From contig DATGMP010000160.1 in assembly GCA_035293565.1 (NCBI GenBank), positions 1-64,000 of the forward strand: a stretch of DNA of 64,000 nucleotides. Direction: 5' to 3'. Source of the stretch: DATGMP01 sp035293565. Its GTDB lineage: Bacteria > Pseudomonadota > Alphaproteobacteria > BOG-932 > Roseiterribacteraceae. The first letter of the stretch is position 1. Every line of letters begins with the position of its first letter. Under the pieces are notes generated by a model that searched no databases, had not been told where the DNA came from, and saw nothing but the letters and a program-made list of their open reading frames with translations. Of this stretch, positions 24,470 to 32,842 are shown in pieces. The position numbers and the translations under genes are program-made.

Positions 24470-25516
24470 ATGGTGCCAATGTCGAATCAGGGGGCCGATC
24501 TCAATCGACGCGCGCGCGACATATTGCGCCTGATCGTCGATGCCTATGTGGCGACCGGAGAGCCGATCGGGTCGCGGACGATTTCGCGCCGCCTCGGCAT
24601 GTCCCTGTCCTCGGCCACGATCCGCAATGTGATGGCCGATCTCGAGGAGCTTGGCCTGCTGCGCGCGCCCCACACCTCCGCCGGCCGGCTGCCGACCGAG
24701 GCGGGCTTGCGGCTGTTCGTGCACGGCCTGCTGCAGGTCGGGCATCTGAGCGACGACGAGCGCGAGGCGCTGGACGGGCAGGCCGCGGCCGCAGGCCGAT
24801 CGCTGGCCGAGATTCTGGGGGAGGCAACCTCCGTGCTCTCGGGCCTGTCGGGCTGCACGGGGCTGGTGGTGGCGCCCAAGACCGATCGGCCGCTGAAGCA
24901 TCTGGAATTCGTGGGGCTGGGCCCCGGGCGCACCCTGATCGTGCTCGTCACCGAAGACGGCGTGGTCGAGAACCGCGTCGTCGAGACGCCTGCCGGCATC
25001 CCGCAAGCTTCGCTAGTGATGGCGTCCAACTACCTGTCGTCCCGCCTGATCGGACGGACGCTGGAGGAGGGCCGGGCGGCGGTGCTGGCCGAGATCGAAG
25101 CGGCCCAGACGCAGCTGGATGCGCTGACCACCAAGGTCGTCGAGGCCGGGCTGGCGATCCATTCCTCGGATACCGGCCAGCTGATCGTGCGCGGACAAAG
25201 CAATCTTTTGGAGGATCTCGAAGGGCGCCAGGATATCGAGCGCATCCGCGCGCTGTTCGACGCGCTGGAGACCAAAGACACGATGCTGAAGCTGCTGGAA
25301 GCGGCCAAGGCGGCCGAAGGCGTTCAGATCTTCATCGGCTCGGAAAACGCGCTTTTTGCCCATGCCGGCTGTTCCATGATCATCACTCCCTATATGAACA
25401 GCCGCGAGCAGGTCGTAGGCGCGATCGGGGTGATCGGTCCGACCCGGCTCAATTACGCGCGCGTCATCCCGATGGTCGACTACACCGCCAAGGTGATCGG
25501 CCGCTTGCTCGGCTGA
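24470..25516 (+). CDS. hrcA: heat-inducible transcription repressor HrcA
   Basis: 348 residues. N-terminal winged helix at about 10-75 with RARDILRLIVDAYVATGEPI, SLSSATIRNVMADLEELGLL and HTSAGRLPTEAGLR. The C-terminal GAF-like part ends SMIITPYMNSREQVVGAIGV and IGPTRLNYARVIPMV. It represses class I heat-shock genes by binding CIRCE elements. No CIRCE sequence was noticed in this window, so its targets (usually groESL) are elsewhere. The start may be ATG 24470 or ATG 24479, as neither has a strong ribosome site. It leads hrcA-grpE-dnaK-dnaJ. Confidence 0.95.
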   Translation: MVPMSNQGADLNRRARDILRLIVDAYVATGEPIGSRTISRRLGMSLSSATIRNVMADLEELGLLRAPHTSAGRLPTEAGLRLFVHGLLQVGHLSDDEREALDGQAAAAGRSLAEILGEATSVLSGLSGCTGLVVAPKTDRPLKHLEFVGLGPGRTLIVLVTEDGVVENRVVETPAGIPQASLVMASNYLSSRLIGRTLEEGRAAVLAEIEAAQTQLDALTTKVVEAGLAIHSSDTGQLIVRGQSNLLEDLEGRQDIERIRALFDALETKDTMLKLLEAAKAAEGVQIFIGSENALFAHAGCSMIITPYMNSREQVVGAIGVIGPTRLNYARVIPMVDYTAKVIGRLLG

Positions 25517-25550
25517 GGCGGCGCAGGCGTCATTTCGATATGGAAAGATC

Positions 25551-26150
25551 ATGAGCGACATCGATAACGGAAATTCCCCATCCGGCCGCCCGGCCAATGA
25601 CCAGCATCCGGCGGCCGATCCGCACGATCCCGCGGTTCTGCCGCCCGAAGCCGGCCGCATCGCGGACCTCGAGACCGAGCTTGGCGAGGCGCGCGACCGG
25701 CTGCTGCGCGCGCTTGCCGAGACCGAGAATGTTCGTCGCCGCGGCGAGCGCGAACGCGAGGAGACGGCTCGCTTTGCGATTTCTCGTTTCGCGGGCGACA
25801 TTCTCTCCGTCGCCGACAATCTGCGCCGCGCGCTCGAGTCCGTGCCCGGTCAGGCGCTGGAAGGCAACGAATTCCTAACCAAGCTGGTCGATGGCGTGGT
25901 GGCGACCGAGCGCGAGCTGTTGGCCGTTTTCGAGAAGCACGGGCTGAAGCGCCTCGATCCGACCGGCCGGCCCTTCGACCCCAACTTCCACGAAGTCCTG
26001 TTCGAGATGGACGCCCCCGGGAAGCCCCCCGGCACCGTGGTTCAGGTTCTGCAGCCGGGCTACACCATCGGCGAAAGGCTGCTTCGCCCAGCCCGCGTCG
26101 CGGTCGCCAAGGCGGCGCCCGACGTCGGTCGGGTCGATACCCAAGCCTGA
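25551..26150 (+). CDS. grpE: nucleotide exchange factor GrpE
   Basis: 199 residues. An acidic, flexible N-terminus to about residue 35 is followed by the long coiled-coil helix (LETELGEARDRLLRALAETE, NVRRRGEREREE) and the beta domain with PNFHEVLFEMDAPGKPPGTV and VQVLQPGYTIGERLLRPARV. It speeds ADP release from DnaK. It lies 34 bases after hrcA and upstream of dnaK, as in many alphaproteobacteria. Confidence 0.95.
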   Translation: MSDIDNGNSPSGRPANDQHPAADPHDPAVLPPEAGRIADLETELGEARDRLLRALAETENVRRRGEREREETARFAISRFAGDILSVADNLRRALESVPGQALEGNEFLTKLVDGVVATERELLAVFEKHGLKRLDPTGRPFDPNFHEVLFEMDAPGKPPGTVVQVLQPGYTIGERLLRPARVAVAKAAPDVGRVDTQA

Positions 26151-26179
26151 AGCGCCTTAAGGAATCGTCCGAGCGCCGG

Positions 26180-26207
26180 TTGCAGGCGCTAAGCCCCACC
26201 CCTATAT
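26180..26207 (+). promoter_or_regulatory. sigma-32 (RpoH)-type heat-shock promoter of dnaK
   Basis: TTGCAG at 26180-26185 and CCCCTATAT at 26199-26207, separated by 13 bases, fit the heat-shock pattern of CTTGAAA and CCCCATnT. The distance to the dnaK ATG predicts a leader of roughly 100 bases. No CIRCE dyad is present in this leader, so dnaK probably responds to RpoH rather than HrcA. Confidence 0.5.
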
Positions 26208-26315
26208 GACCGCTAGTTCAGACCGGCGCATTTTGCTGGAAACCAAGGGGATCGGGGGCGGCGCCGAAATCGTCGGGTCGCTCGGACGGTCTGCCGCAAA
26301 CGAGGATTGAGACTC

Positions 26316-28229
26316 ATGAGTAAAGTGATCGGGATCGATCTCGGTACGACGAATTCCTGCGTCGCCGTGATGGAGGGTAGTCAGGCCAAGGTCATCGAGA
26401 ACGCCGAGGGCATGCGCACGACGCCCTCGATGGTCGCCTTTTCGCAATCGGGCGAACGGCTCGTCGGTCAGGCGGCCAAGCGTCAGGCGGTGACCAACCC
26501 GGAAAACACGCTTTTTGCCATCAAGCGCTTGATCGGCCGTCGCTTCAACGACGACGCCGTCCAGCGGAACATCAAGAATTTCCCCTATAAGGTGGTCGCC
26601 GGCGACAATGGCGACGCCTGGGTCGAGATTCAGGGCAAGAAATACGCGCCGTCCCAGATCAGCGCCTTCATCCTGCAGAAGATGAAGGAAACCGCCGAGG
26701 CCTATCTCGGCGAGACGGTCACGCAGGCGGTCATCACCGTTCCCGCCTATTTCAACGACAGCCAGCGGCAGGCCACCAAGGATGCCGGCAAGATCGCCGG
26801 GCTGGAGGTGCTGCGCATCATCAACGAGCCGACCGCAGCCGCGCTCGCCTATGGGCTGGAGCGCAAGGGGTCCGGCTTGATCGCCGTCTATGACCTCGGC
26901 GGCGGCACCTTCGATATCTCGGTGCTGGAGATCGGCGAGGGCGTGTTCGAGGTCAAATCGACCAATGGCGACACCTTCCTGGGCGGCGAGGATTTCGACC
27001 ACCGGGTGATCGACTACCTGGCCGACGAGTTCAAGAAGGAGCAGGGCATCGACCTGCGCAACGACCGGCTGGCGCTGCAGCGCCTCAAGGAAGCGGCCGA
27101 GAAGGCCAAGATCGAGCTGTCGTCGCAGATGCAGACCGATGTCAACCTGCCCTTCATCACCGCCGACCAGTCGGGACCGAAGCATCTCAACATCAAGCTG
27201 ACCCGCGCCAAGCTCGAGCAGCTGGTCGACGATCTGGTTCAGCGGACGATAGAGCCCTGCCGCAAGGCGCTGGCCGATGCCGGCGTGAAGGCTTCGGAGA
27301 TCAACGAAGTGGTCCTGGTCGGCGGCATGACCCGCATGCCGAAGATCCAGGAGGTCGTGAAGAACTTCTTCGGCCGCGAGCCGCATAAGGGCGTCAATCC
27401 GGACGAGGTCGTCGCGATCGGCGCCGCGATCCAGGGCGGCGTGCTGAAGGGCGAGGTCAAGGACGTCCTGCTGCTCGACGTGACTCCGCTGTCGCTGGGC
27501 ATCGAGACGCTGGGCGGCGTCTTCACGCGCCTGATCGACCGCAACACCACGATCCCGACCCGCAAGAGCCAGGTCTTCTCGACCGCCGAGGACAGCCAGA
27601 GCGCGGTCACTATCCGCGTCTTCCAAGGCGAGCGCGAGATGGCCGCCGATAACAAGCTCTTGGGTCAGTTCGACCTGGTTGGAATCCCGCCGGCGCCGCG
27701 CGGCGTGCCGCAGATCGAAGTCACCTTCGATATCGACGCCAACGGCATCGTCCAAGTGACGGCGAAGGACAAGGCGACCAACAAGGAGCAGCAGATCCGA
27801 ATCCAGGCCTCCGGCGGCTTGTCGGATGCCGATATCGACAAGATGGTGAAGGACGCCGAGGCCAATGCCGCCGCCGACAAGAAGCGGCGCGAAGCGGTCG
27901 AGGCTCGCAACCATGCCGACGCGCTGATCTATTCGACCGAGAAGACGCTCAGCGAACTGGGCGACAAGGTGCCTGGCGCCGAGAAGAGCGCGATCGAAAG
28001 CGCGATTGCCGAGCTGAAGTCGGTCAAGGACGGCGACGACGCCGACGCCATTCGCGCCAAGACCGACGGGCTCACTCAGGTCTCGATGAAGCTCGGCGAG
28101 CATCTCTACCGGCAGCAGCAAGAAGCGGCGGCGCCGCAACCCGAAGCTGGCGGCCAGGATCAGAACGACGATAAGGTGGTCGACGCTGATTTCACCGAGG
28201 TGGACGAGAACCGCCGTAAGTCGGGCTAG
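26316..28229 (+). CDS. dnaK: molecular chaperone DnaK (Hsp70)
   Basis: About 637 residues starting at ATG 26316, with GAGGA nine bases upstream. The nucleotide-binding domain begins SKVIGIDLGTTNSCVAVMEG, with IINEPTAAALAYGLERKGSG, IAVYDLGGGTFDISVLEIGE and VVLVGGMTRMPKIQEVVKNF. A short linker (VLLLDVTPLSLGIETLGG) leads to the substrate-binding domain and lid. The C-terminus is Gln-rich before an acidic end (DDKVVDADFTEVDEN), as is usual. A TTG start three codons earlier is in frame but has no ribosome site. It works with DnaJ and GrpE. Confidence 0.98.
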   Translation: MSKVIGIDLGTTNSCVAVMEGSQAKVIENAEGMRTTPSMVAFSQSGERLVGQAAKRQAVTNPENTLFAIKRLIGRRFNDDAVQRNIKNFPYKVVAGDNGDAWVEIQGKKYAPSQISAFILQKMKETAEAYLGETVTQAVITVPAYFNDSQRQATKDAGKIAGLEVLRIINEPTAAALAYGLERKGSGLIAVYDLGGGTFDISVLEIGEGVFEVKSTNGDTFLGGEDFDHRVIDYLADEFKKEQGIDLRNDRLALQRLKEAAEKAKIELSSQMQTDVNLPFITADQSGPKHLNIKLTRAKLEQLVDDLVQRTIEPCRKALADAGVKASEINEVVLVGGMTRMPKIQEVVKNFFGREPHKGVNPDEVVAIGAAIQGGVLKGEVKDVLLLDVTPLSLGIETLGGVFTRLIDRNTTIPTRKSQVFSTAEDSQSAVTIRVFQGEREMAADNKLLGQFDLVGIPPAPRGVPQIEVTFDIDANGIVQVTAKDKATNKEQQIRIQASGGLSDADIDKMVKDAEANAAADKKRREAVEARNHADALIYSTEKTLSELGDKVPGAEKSAIESAIAELKSVKDGDDADAIRAKTDGLTQVSMKLGEHLYRQQQEAAAPQPEAGGQDQNDDKVVDADFTEVDENRRKSG

Positions 28230-28254
28230 AGAAACTTCATAAGCAGGGCGCGCC

Positions 28255-28290
28255 CGCCCTGGCCGGAGAGAGGATCTCGCGGCCAGGGCG
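28255..28290 (+). promoter_or_regulatory. strong hairpin between dnaK and dnaJ
   Basis: CGCCCTGGCCG at 28255-28265 and CGGCCAGGGCG at 28280-28290 form a perfect 11-base stem with a 14-base loop. No U tract follows. Position and strength suggest partial termination or protection of the dnaK message end, lowering dnaJ relative to dnaK. The role is inferred. Confidence 0.5.
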
Positions 28291-28337
28291 GCTCGATGCG
28301 AGCCCGGTACAAGGGAATGTAGGACGGGCGACGGGGT

Positions 28338-29471
28338 ATGAAGGCGGATTGCTACGAGACTCTTGGCGTGCAACGGGGCGCCAACGCCGACGACATCAAG
28401 AAGGCCTACCGCAAGCTCGCCATGCAATATCACCCGGACCGCAACCCGGGCGACAAGGCAGCCGAACAGAAGTTCAAGGACGTCAACCACGCCTACGACA
28501 TCCTGAAGGACGAGCAGAAACGCGCGGCCTATGACCGCTACGGCCACGCAGCCTTCGAGAATGGCGGCGGCGGCGGTGCCGGAGCAGGGTTCGGCGCGGG
28601 ATTTGGCGCCAATTTCTCCGACATCTTCGACGAGATGTTCGGCGACATGATGGGCCGTCGGGGCGGCCAGGCGCAGCAACGCGGCTCCGACTTGCGCTAC
28701 AATCTGGAAATCACGATCGAGGATTCCTTCAAGGGCAGCCAGGCCACGATCCGCGTGCCGACTTGGGGGGCGTGCGAACCCTGCAATGGCAGTGGCGCTG
28801 CCGGCGGCAGCGCGCCCGTGACTTGCCCCACTTGCGGCGGCGTCGGGAGGGTGCGTGCCCAGCAGGGCTTCTTCACGATCGAACGGACCTGTGCGAGCTG
28901 CGGCGGCGCCGGGCGGGTGATCAAGGATCCCTGCCGCAATTGCGGAGGCTCGGGCCGCATCCGGCGCGAGAAGACCCTCCAGGTCAACATCCCCGCCGGT
29001 GTGGAGGACGGGACCCGCATTCGCCTTTCCGGCGAAGGCGAGATGGGTCTGCGCGGCGCGCCGCCGGGCGATCTCTACGTCTTCCTGTCGGTCAAGCCGC
29101 ACCGGTTCTTTCAGCGCGACGGCGCCGACCTCCAATGCCGGGTCCCGATCACGATGCCGACGGCGGCGCTCGGCGGCTCGATCGAGGTGCCGACGATCGA
29201 AGGCTCGCGCAGTCGCGTCACGATCCCGGCCGGCACGCAATCCGGCCAGCAATTCCGGCTGCGCGGCAAGGGCATGACGGTGCTGCGCAGCGCGGCGCGC
29301 GGCGATCTCTATATCGAGGTCTCGGTCGAAACGCCGGTCAATCTCTCGAAGCGCCAGAAAGAGCTGCTGCAGGAGTTCGACAAGCTGGGCTCCAAGAGCA
29401 CCGGCACCCATCCGCAATCCGAAGGCTTCTTCGCCAAGGTGAAGGAGCTGTGGGAAGACCTGACTGACTAG
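28338..29471 (+). CDS. dnaJ: molecular chaperone DnaJ (Hsp40)
   Basis: 377 residues. J domain at 4-70 with the HPD triad in MQYHPDRNPGDKAAEQKF, a Gly-rich stretch at 75-95, and four CxxCxGxG zinc repeats at about 145-210 (CEPCNGSG, CPTCGGVG, CASCGGAG, CRNCGGSG). Then come the substrate-binding domains with VNIPAGVEDGTRIRLSGEGE. It stimulates DnaK ATPase and delivers substrates. It follows dnaK after a 108-base gap containing a hairpin and ends 12 bases before the convergent rhuM. Confidence 0.97.
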   Translation: MKADCYETLGVQRGANADDIKKAYRKLAMQYHPDRNPGDKAAEQKFKDVNHAYDILKDEQKRAAYDRYGHAAFENGGGGGAGAGFGAGFGANFSDIFDEMFGDMMGRRGGQAQQRGSDLRYNLEITIEDSFKGSQATIRVPTWGACEPCNGSGAAGGSAPVTCPTCGGVGRVRAQQGFFTIERTCASCGGAGRVIKDPCRNCGGSGRIRREKTLQVNIPAGVEDGTRIRLSGEGEMGLRGAPPGDLYVFLSVKPHRFFQRDGADLQCRVPITMPTAALGGSIEVPTIEGSRSRVTIPAGTQSGQQFRLRGKGMTVLRSAARGDLYIEVSVETPVNLSKRQKELLQEFDKLGSKSTGTHPQSEGFFAKVKELWEDLTD

Positions 29472-29482
29472 TATGTAGGATT

Positions 29483-30547
29483 CTACGGCTTTTTGCGACG
29501 TGTTATCGAACGTTCGCTGGCCTTAAGTTCAGCTAGCTCCCGGTCAGCTTGATACCGCCGAGTCTCTCTTCGTCCCTCATCGAACTTTTGATATTGAAGC
29601 TTTGCGTGAGCCTCCGCGGTTGCGTGTTTTACCGAACCGCCATGATTTAGAACGGAGCGATTTAGATTCCTGAGCTGCTTATCGAGAAGAAGCGTTGCTT
29701 CTGACATCAAGGTCAATTTTCCAAGGTCCAACTGATCTTCAAATATATCTAATAGGATAGTGGTAAGTCGATTTAATTCTCGAATTTCATTTTCGCTTAG
29801 ATAATTCTTCGCCACCAGGACGTCTTGTTGCCTGATTTCATCCTTAAGCCATGTTTGTAGGCCCATATTCGGAAGGGATGCTCTTGCTCGCTCCACAATA
29901 AGCATTGACGGCGTATGGCTGGTAACGGCCCAAAATAACTTCGCTTGAGTGCGTTGATAAAATTCGCGGGCTTCCGACGACTGCGGGTCATAATCTTGGC
30001 ACATTGCACAGATCCGCCGAAGCTCGGCATATACGTTTGCTTCGGAAGCCCGGATGTCGCGGACAACGTCGCGAAGTTCTCGTAAACGATCATTTTCTTC
30101 TGGGTTTCGAAGTCGCTCTACGTCAACAACGAAACCTTTAGTGGCGAATCGGACCAGCTTGTCAGTGGCCCATTTTCGAAACATCGTGCCCTGTTTCGAG
30201 CTAACGCGATATCCGACAGAGACTATCATGTCCAAGTTGTAATGATCGATGATGCGGCCCACTCGTCGTTCGCCCTCCGTCCGAACTGTTTCCATTTTGG
30301 AAAAGGTTGAAGACTCGGACAGCTCGCCTTCTGCATAAATGTTTGAAATATGTTTAGAAATGGCGGGAACGTTCACACCAAAAAGCTGCGCCATCTGCGC
30401 TTGCGTCATCCAGAGAGTATCGCCTTCGTACCGAAGCTCAACTTTGATACCTCGATCGGTCCCATAAATGAGGAACCGGCTTCCGCTATCGGGATCTTCA
30501 ACCAGATGAACGGGTTCGTCTGACGGCTCGATGGCATCGTCTTCCAT
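29483..30547 (-). CDS. RhuM-family protein
   Basis: About 354 residues starting at ATG 30547 (MEDDAIEPSDEPVH), with GGAAG upstream. The RhuM signature reads LWMTQAQMAQLFGVNVPAIS, then GERRVGRIIDHYNLDMIVSV and GYRVSSKQGTMFRKWAT. The C-terminal half is helical and ends in a basic tail. The N-terminal helix-turn-helix hints at DNA binding. RhuM was first noted on a Salmonella pathogenicity island, and homologues lie on mobile islands and near restriction or toxin systems, but its function is unknown. It is AT-rich relative to neighbours and interrupts dnaJ-dapB, so transfer is likely. Confidence 0.82.
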   Translation of the reverse strand: MEDDAIEPSDEPVHLVEDPDSGSRFLIYGTDRGIKVELRYEGDTLWMTQAQMAQLFGVNVPAISKHISNIYAEGELSESSTFSKMETVRTEGERRVGRIIDHYNLDMIVSVGYRVSSKQGTMFRKWATDKLVRFATKGFVVDVERLRNPEENDRLRELRDVVRDIRASEANVYAELRRICAMCQDYDPQSSEAREFYQRTQAKLFWAVTSHTPSMLIVERARASLPNMGLQTWLKDEIRQQDVLVAKNYLSENEIRELNRLTTILLDIFEDQLDLGKLTLMSEATLLLDKQLRNLNRSVLNHGGSVKHATAEAHAKLQYQKFDEGRRETRRYQADRELAELKASERSITRRKKP

Positions 30548-30670
30548 GGCAGTACGCACTTCCGAATCGGCTTGGAACGATTGTAGAACATCGACGTTCC
30601 GGAGTCTCGCGAAATCTCTAACGGTCCGGAATCGCGTCTACCGAATAGCCCCCTCGACTCGTCCCCGCCC

Positions 30671-30686
30671 GCATGCGAAAGCATGC
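30671..30686 (+). other. GNRA-type hairpin before the LLM gene
   Basis: GCATGC-GAAA-GCATGC is a perfect 6-base stem closed by a GAAA tetraloop, 24 bases before the downstream ATG. It would form in the 5' leader if transcription starts upstream. Function is unknown. Confidence 0.3.
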
Positions 30687-30709
30687 CGGAGCATTCCAAG
30701 GGGGAAGTC

Positions 30710-31573
30710 ATGCGTTTCGTGCTGGGCTATGGGCTGAACGATATCAATCATATGATCGACGTTGCGGTCGCCGCGGAGGCGGCCGGATTCGATTCCTTCA
30801 CGATCGGCGACAGCCTTTTCTATCCCAAGCACACGGATTCGATTTACCCCTACAAGGAAGGCGACCGGTCGTTCCTGGAGAATATCGATTTCCTCGATCC
30901 GGTGGCGGCGATCGCCGCGATGGCGGTCAAGACCAGCACGATCCGCTTCTATCCCGGCGTGCTGAAGCTGCCGTGCCGCCATCCGATCCTCACCGCCAAG
31001 CAATTCTCTTCGCTGGCGGCGATCTCGAACAACCGAGTCCTGCTTGGAGTCGGGATCAGCCCCTGGAAGGAAGACCTCACCTATCTCGGAGTCGATTGGG
31101 ACCACCGCGGCAAGGTGATGGATGAGTGCCTGACCGTAATCCGCGGCGTGCTCAAGGGCGGGTTCTTCGGCTTCGACGGCGAGTTCTACAAGTTCGGCGA
31201 GATCAAGATGCGGCCGGTTCCCTCGAAGCCGATCCCGATTCTGGTCGGCGGCCATTCGACGCCGGCGCTCCGCCGAGCGGCCAAGCTCGGTGATGGCTGG
31301 ATGTCGGCCGGCGGGACCCTCGAGGAGAACAAGTCGATGGTCGAGAAGATCAATCAGTTCCGGCGAGAGTTCGGGACGGCGGGCAAGCCGTTCGAAATCC
31401 ATGCCGGCGTGATGGACTTCAACGACACGGATGCGATGAAGCGGATGGTCGATATGGGCGCCACGCACATCTTCACCGCACCCTGGAACGTCTATGAGCC
31501 GATCGCCTCGCTGCAGGGAAAGATCGATGCCGTGAAGCGCTTCGGCGATAACGTGATCGCAAAGCTCGGCTGA
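30710..31573 (+). CDS. LLM-class (F420/FMN luciferase-like) oxidoreductase
   Basis: About 287 residues starting at ATG 30710 (MRFVLGYGLNDINHMIDVAV), with AAGGGGGA upstream. The luciferase-like barrel contains AAEAAGFDSFTIGDSLFY, VAAIAAMAVKTSTIRFYPGV, VLLGVGISPWKEDL and PIPILVGGHSTPALRRAAKL. Members reduce or monooxygenate organic substrates with flavin or F420. It precedes dapB by five bases and probably shares its transcript, although the functions seem unrelated. It is not closely similar to the other LLM gene at 19000. Confidence 0.85.
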   Translation: MRFVLGYGLNDINHMIDVAVAAEAAGFDSFTIGDSLFYPKHTDSIYPYKEGDRSFLENIDFLDPVAAIAAMAVKTSTIRFYPGVLKLPCRHPILTAKQFSSLAAISNNRVLLGVGISPWKEDLTYLGVDWDHRGKVMDECLTVIRGVLKGGFFGFDGEFYKFGEIKMRPVPSKPIPILVGGHSTPALRRAAKLGDGWMSAGGTLEENKSMVEKINQFRREFGTAGKPFEIHAGVMDFNDTDAMKRMVDMGATHIFTAPWNVYEPIASLQGKIDAVKRFGDNVIAKLG

Positions 31574-31578
31574 GTTCC

Positions 31579-32391
31579 ATGGCCGACCGCGCGCGTGTTG
31601 CGATCCTTGGAGCGGGCGGACGGATGGGCCGGACGCTCATTCAGGCGCTCGCCGCCAGCGAGCGCACGATGCTCGCAGCCGCGCTCGAACATTCGGGCAA
31701 TCCGTTGATCGGCGAGGACGCGGCGCTCGCGGCCGGATTGACCGGGAGCGGCGTTCCGATCGGCGACGATGTGGCCGCCGCGCTGGCGCAATGTGACGTC
31801 GCGATCGACTTCTCGACGCCCAGAGCGACGGTCGAGCACGCGAAGGTCGCGGCCGAGAAGGGCATCCCGCTCGTGGTGGGAACGACCGGGCTCGCTGCCG
31901 CCGACGAGGCTGCGCTCAAGCGCGCAGCCGAACGGATCGCGCTCGTCTACGCGGCCAATTACAGCATCGGCATGACGCTCCTGGCCGATCTCGTGAAGCG
32001 CACCGCATCGCGGCTTGGCGCGGACTTCGACATCGAGGTCGTCGAGATGCACCATCGCCACAAGGTCGATGCGCCCTCGGGCTCGGCGCTGATGCTCGGT
32101 CGCGCCGCGGCCAAGGGACGAGGCGTCAATCTAGACGATGTCGCCGTTCGCGGCCGCGACGGCGTCACGGGCGCCCGCCAGCCGGGAGCGATCGGCTTTG
32201 CCGCGCTACGCGGCGGCGATGTGCCGGGGGATCACACGGTGATCTTCGCCGGAGAAAGCGAACGGCTCGAGCTCACCCACCGCGCCGGCGGGCGAGCCAT
32301 CTTCGCTCGTGGCGCCGTGCAAGCGGCATTATGGGTCATCGGCAAACCTGCGCGCCTCTATTCGATGCGCGACGTATTGGGATTGGACTGA
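31579..32391 (+). CDS. dapB: 4-hydroxy-tetrahydrodipicolinate reductase
   Basis: 270 residues. It uses NAD(P)H in the lysine and diaminopimelate pathway. Motifs: ARVAILGAGGRMGRTLIQAL cofactor loop, VAIDFSTPRATVEHAK, PLVVGTTGLAAADEAAL, EVVEMHHRHKVDAPSGSALM with the catalytic His pair and Lys, and the C-terminal LTHRAGGRAIFARGAVQAAL. In many alphaproteobacteria dapB follows dnaJ closely, whereas here two genes intervene. Confidence 0.96.
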   Translation: MADRARVAILGAGGRMGRTLIQALAASERTMLAAALEHSGNPLIGEDAALAAGLTGSGVPIGDDVAAALAQCDVAIDFSTPRATVEHAKVAAEKGIPLVVGTTGLAAADEAALKRAAERIALVYAANYSIGMTLLADLVKRTASRLGADFDIEVVEMHHRHKVDAPSGSALMLGRAAAKGRGVNLDDVAVRGRDGVTGARQPGAIGFAALRGGDVPGDHTVIFAGESERLELTHRAGGRAIFARGAVQAALWVIGKPARLYSMRDVLGLD

Positions 32392-32395
32392 GGCG

Positions 32396-32836
32396 CTACA
32401 ACCAGTTTCCGGTCACCGCCATCCCGGCGAGGAACGATATCGACAGCGTGAAATAGAGATTGATCAGCATGTAGGCCGCCGTGAACCGTCGCGCGCCGGC
32501 CGAACGCCAGATGAGATAGAGATCGAGCACCAATATGATCGGCAGAGCCGCGTCGACGGGGTAGCGAACCCATTCGGGATTTCGCGCCGCATCCGGGCTT
32601 TGCGCATCGTACCAAAACCAGGCGCCCCAGAGGCCGACCGCGATCCAGATCACCGGGATCCACAGAAGGTCTCGCAGCCGGCGACGGGTAGGCCGATCGC
32701 GCGGAAAGCTCCCCATCATCGTCAGAATCAGGAAGGCCAGCGGGATCAGGAAATAGAGGATGCCCAGCCCGCCGACATGGACCGCCTGGTCGAGGAACCA
32801 GAGAAAGCGGTGCAGTGATAGCGCCAGATGCTCCAC
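32396..32836 (-). CDS. hypothetical four-helix membrane protein
   Basis: 146 residues with four predicted membrane helices: about 20-42 (GGLGILYFLIPLAFLILTMM), 55-75 (LLWIPVIWIAVGLWGAWFW), 93-110 (AALPIILVLDLYLIW) and 118-140 (FTAAYMLINLYFTLSISFLA). I do not recognise the family. It lies just downstream of the DUF2244 gene on the same strand, so both may belong to one membrane unit, and it is convergent with dapB. Confidence 0.7.
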   Translation of the reverse strand: MEHLALSLHRFLWFLDQAVHVGGLGILYFLIPLAFLILTMMGSFPRDRPTRRRLRDLLWIPVIWIAVGLWGAWFWYDAQSPDAARNPEWVRYPVDAALPIILVLDLYLIWRSAGARRFTAAYMLINLYFTLSISFLAGMAVTGNWL

Positions 32837-32842
32837 GACCGT

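Noticed and set aside
26202..29417. A continuous minus-strand frame of over 1000 codons opposite dnaK and dnaJ
   Set aside because: It is the antisense shadow of two certain chaperone genes in high-GC DNA. Its product is low-complexity, rich in Arg, Leu, Asp and His, and has no family signature.
29472..29495. Short GTAG-N4-CTAC hairpin followed by T residues between dnaJ and rhuM
   Set aside because: Only a 4-base stem, which overlaps the rhuM stop. It is too weak to call a terminator.
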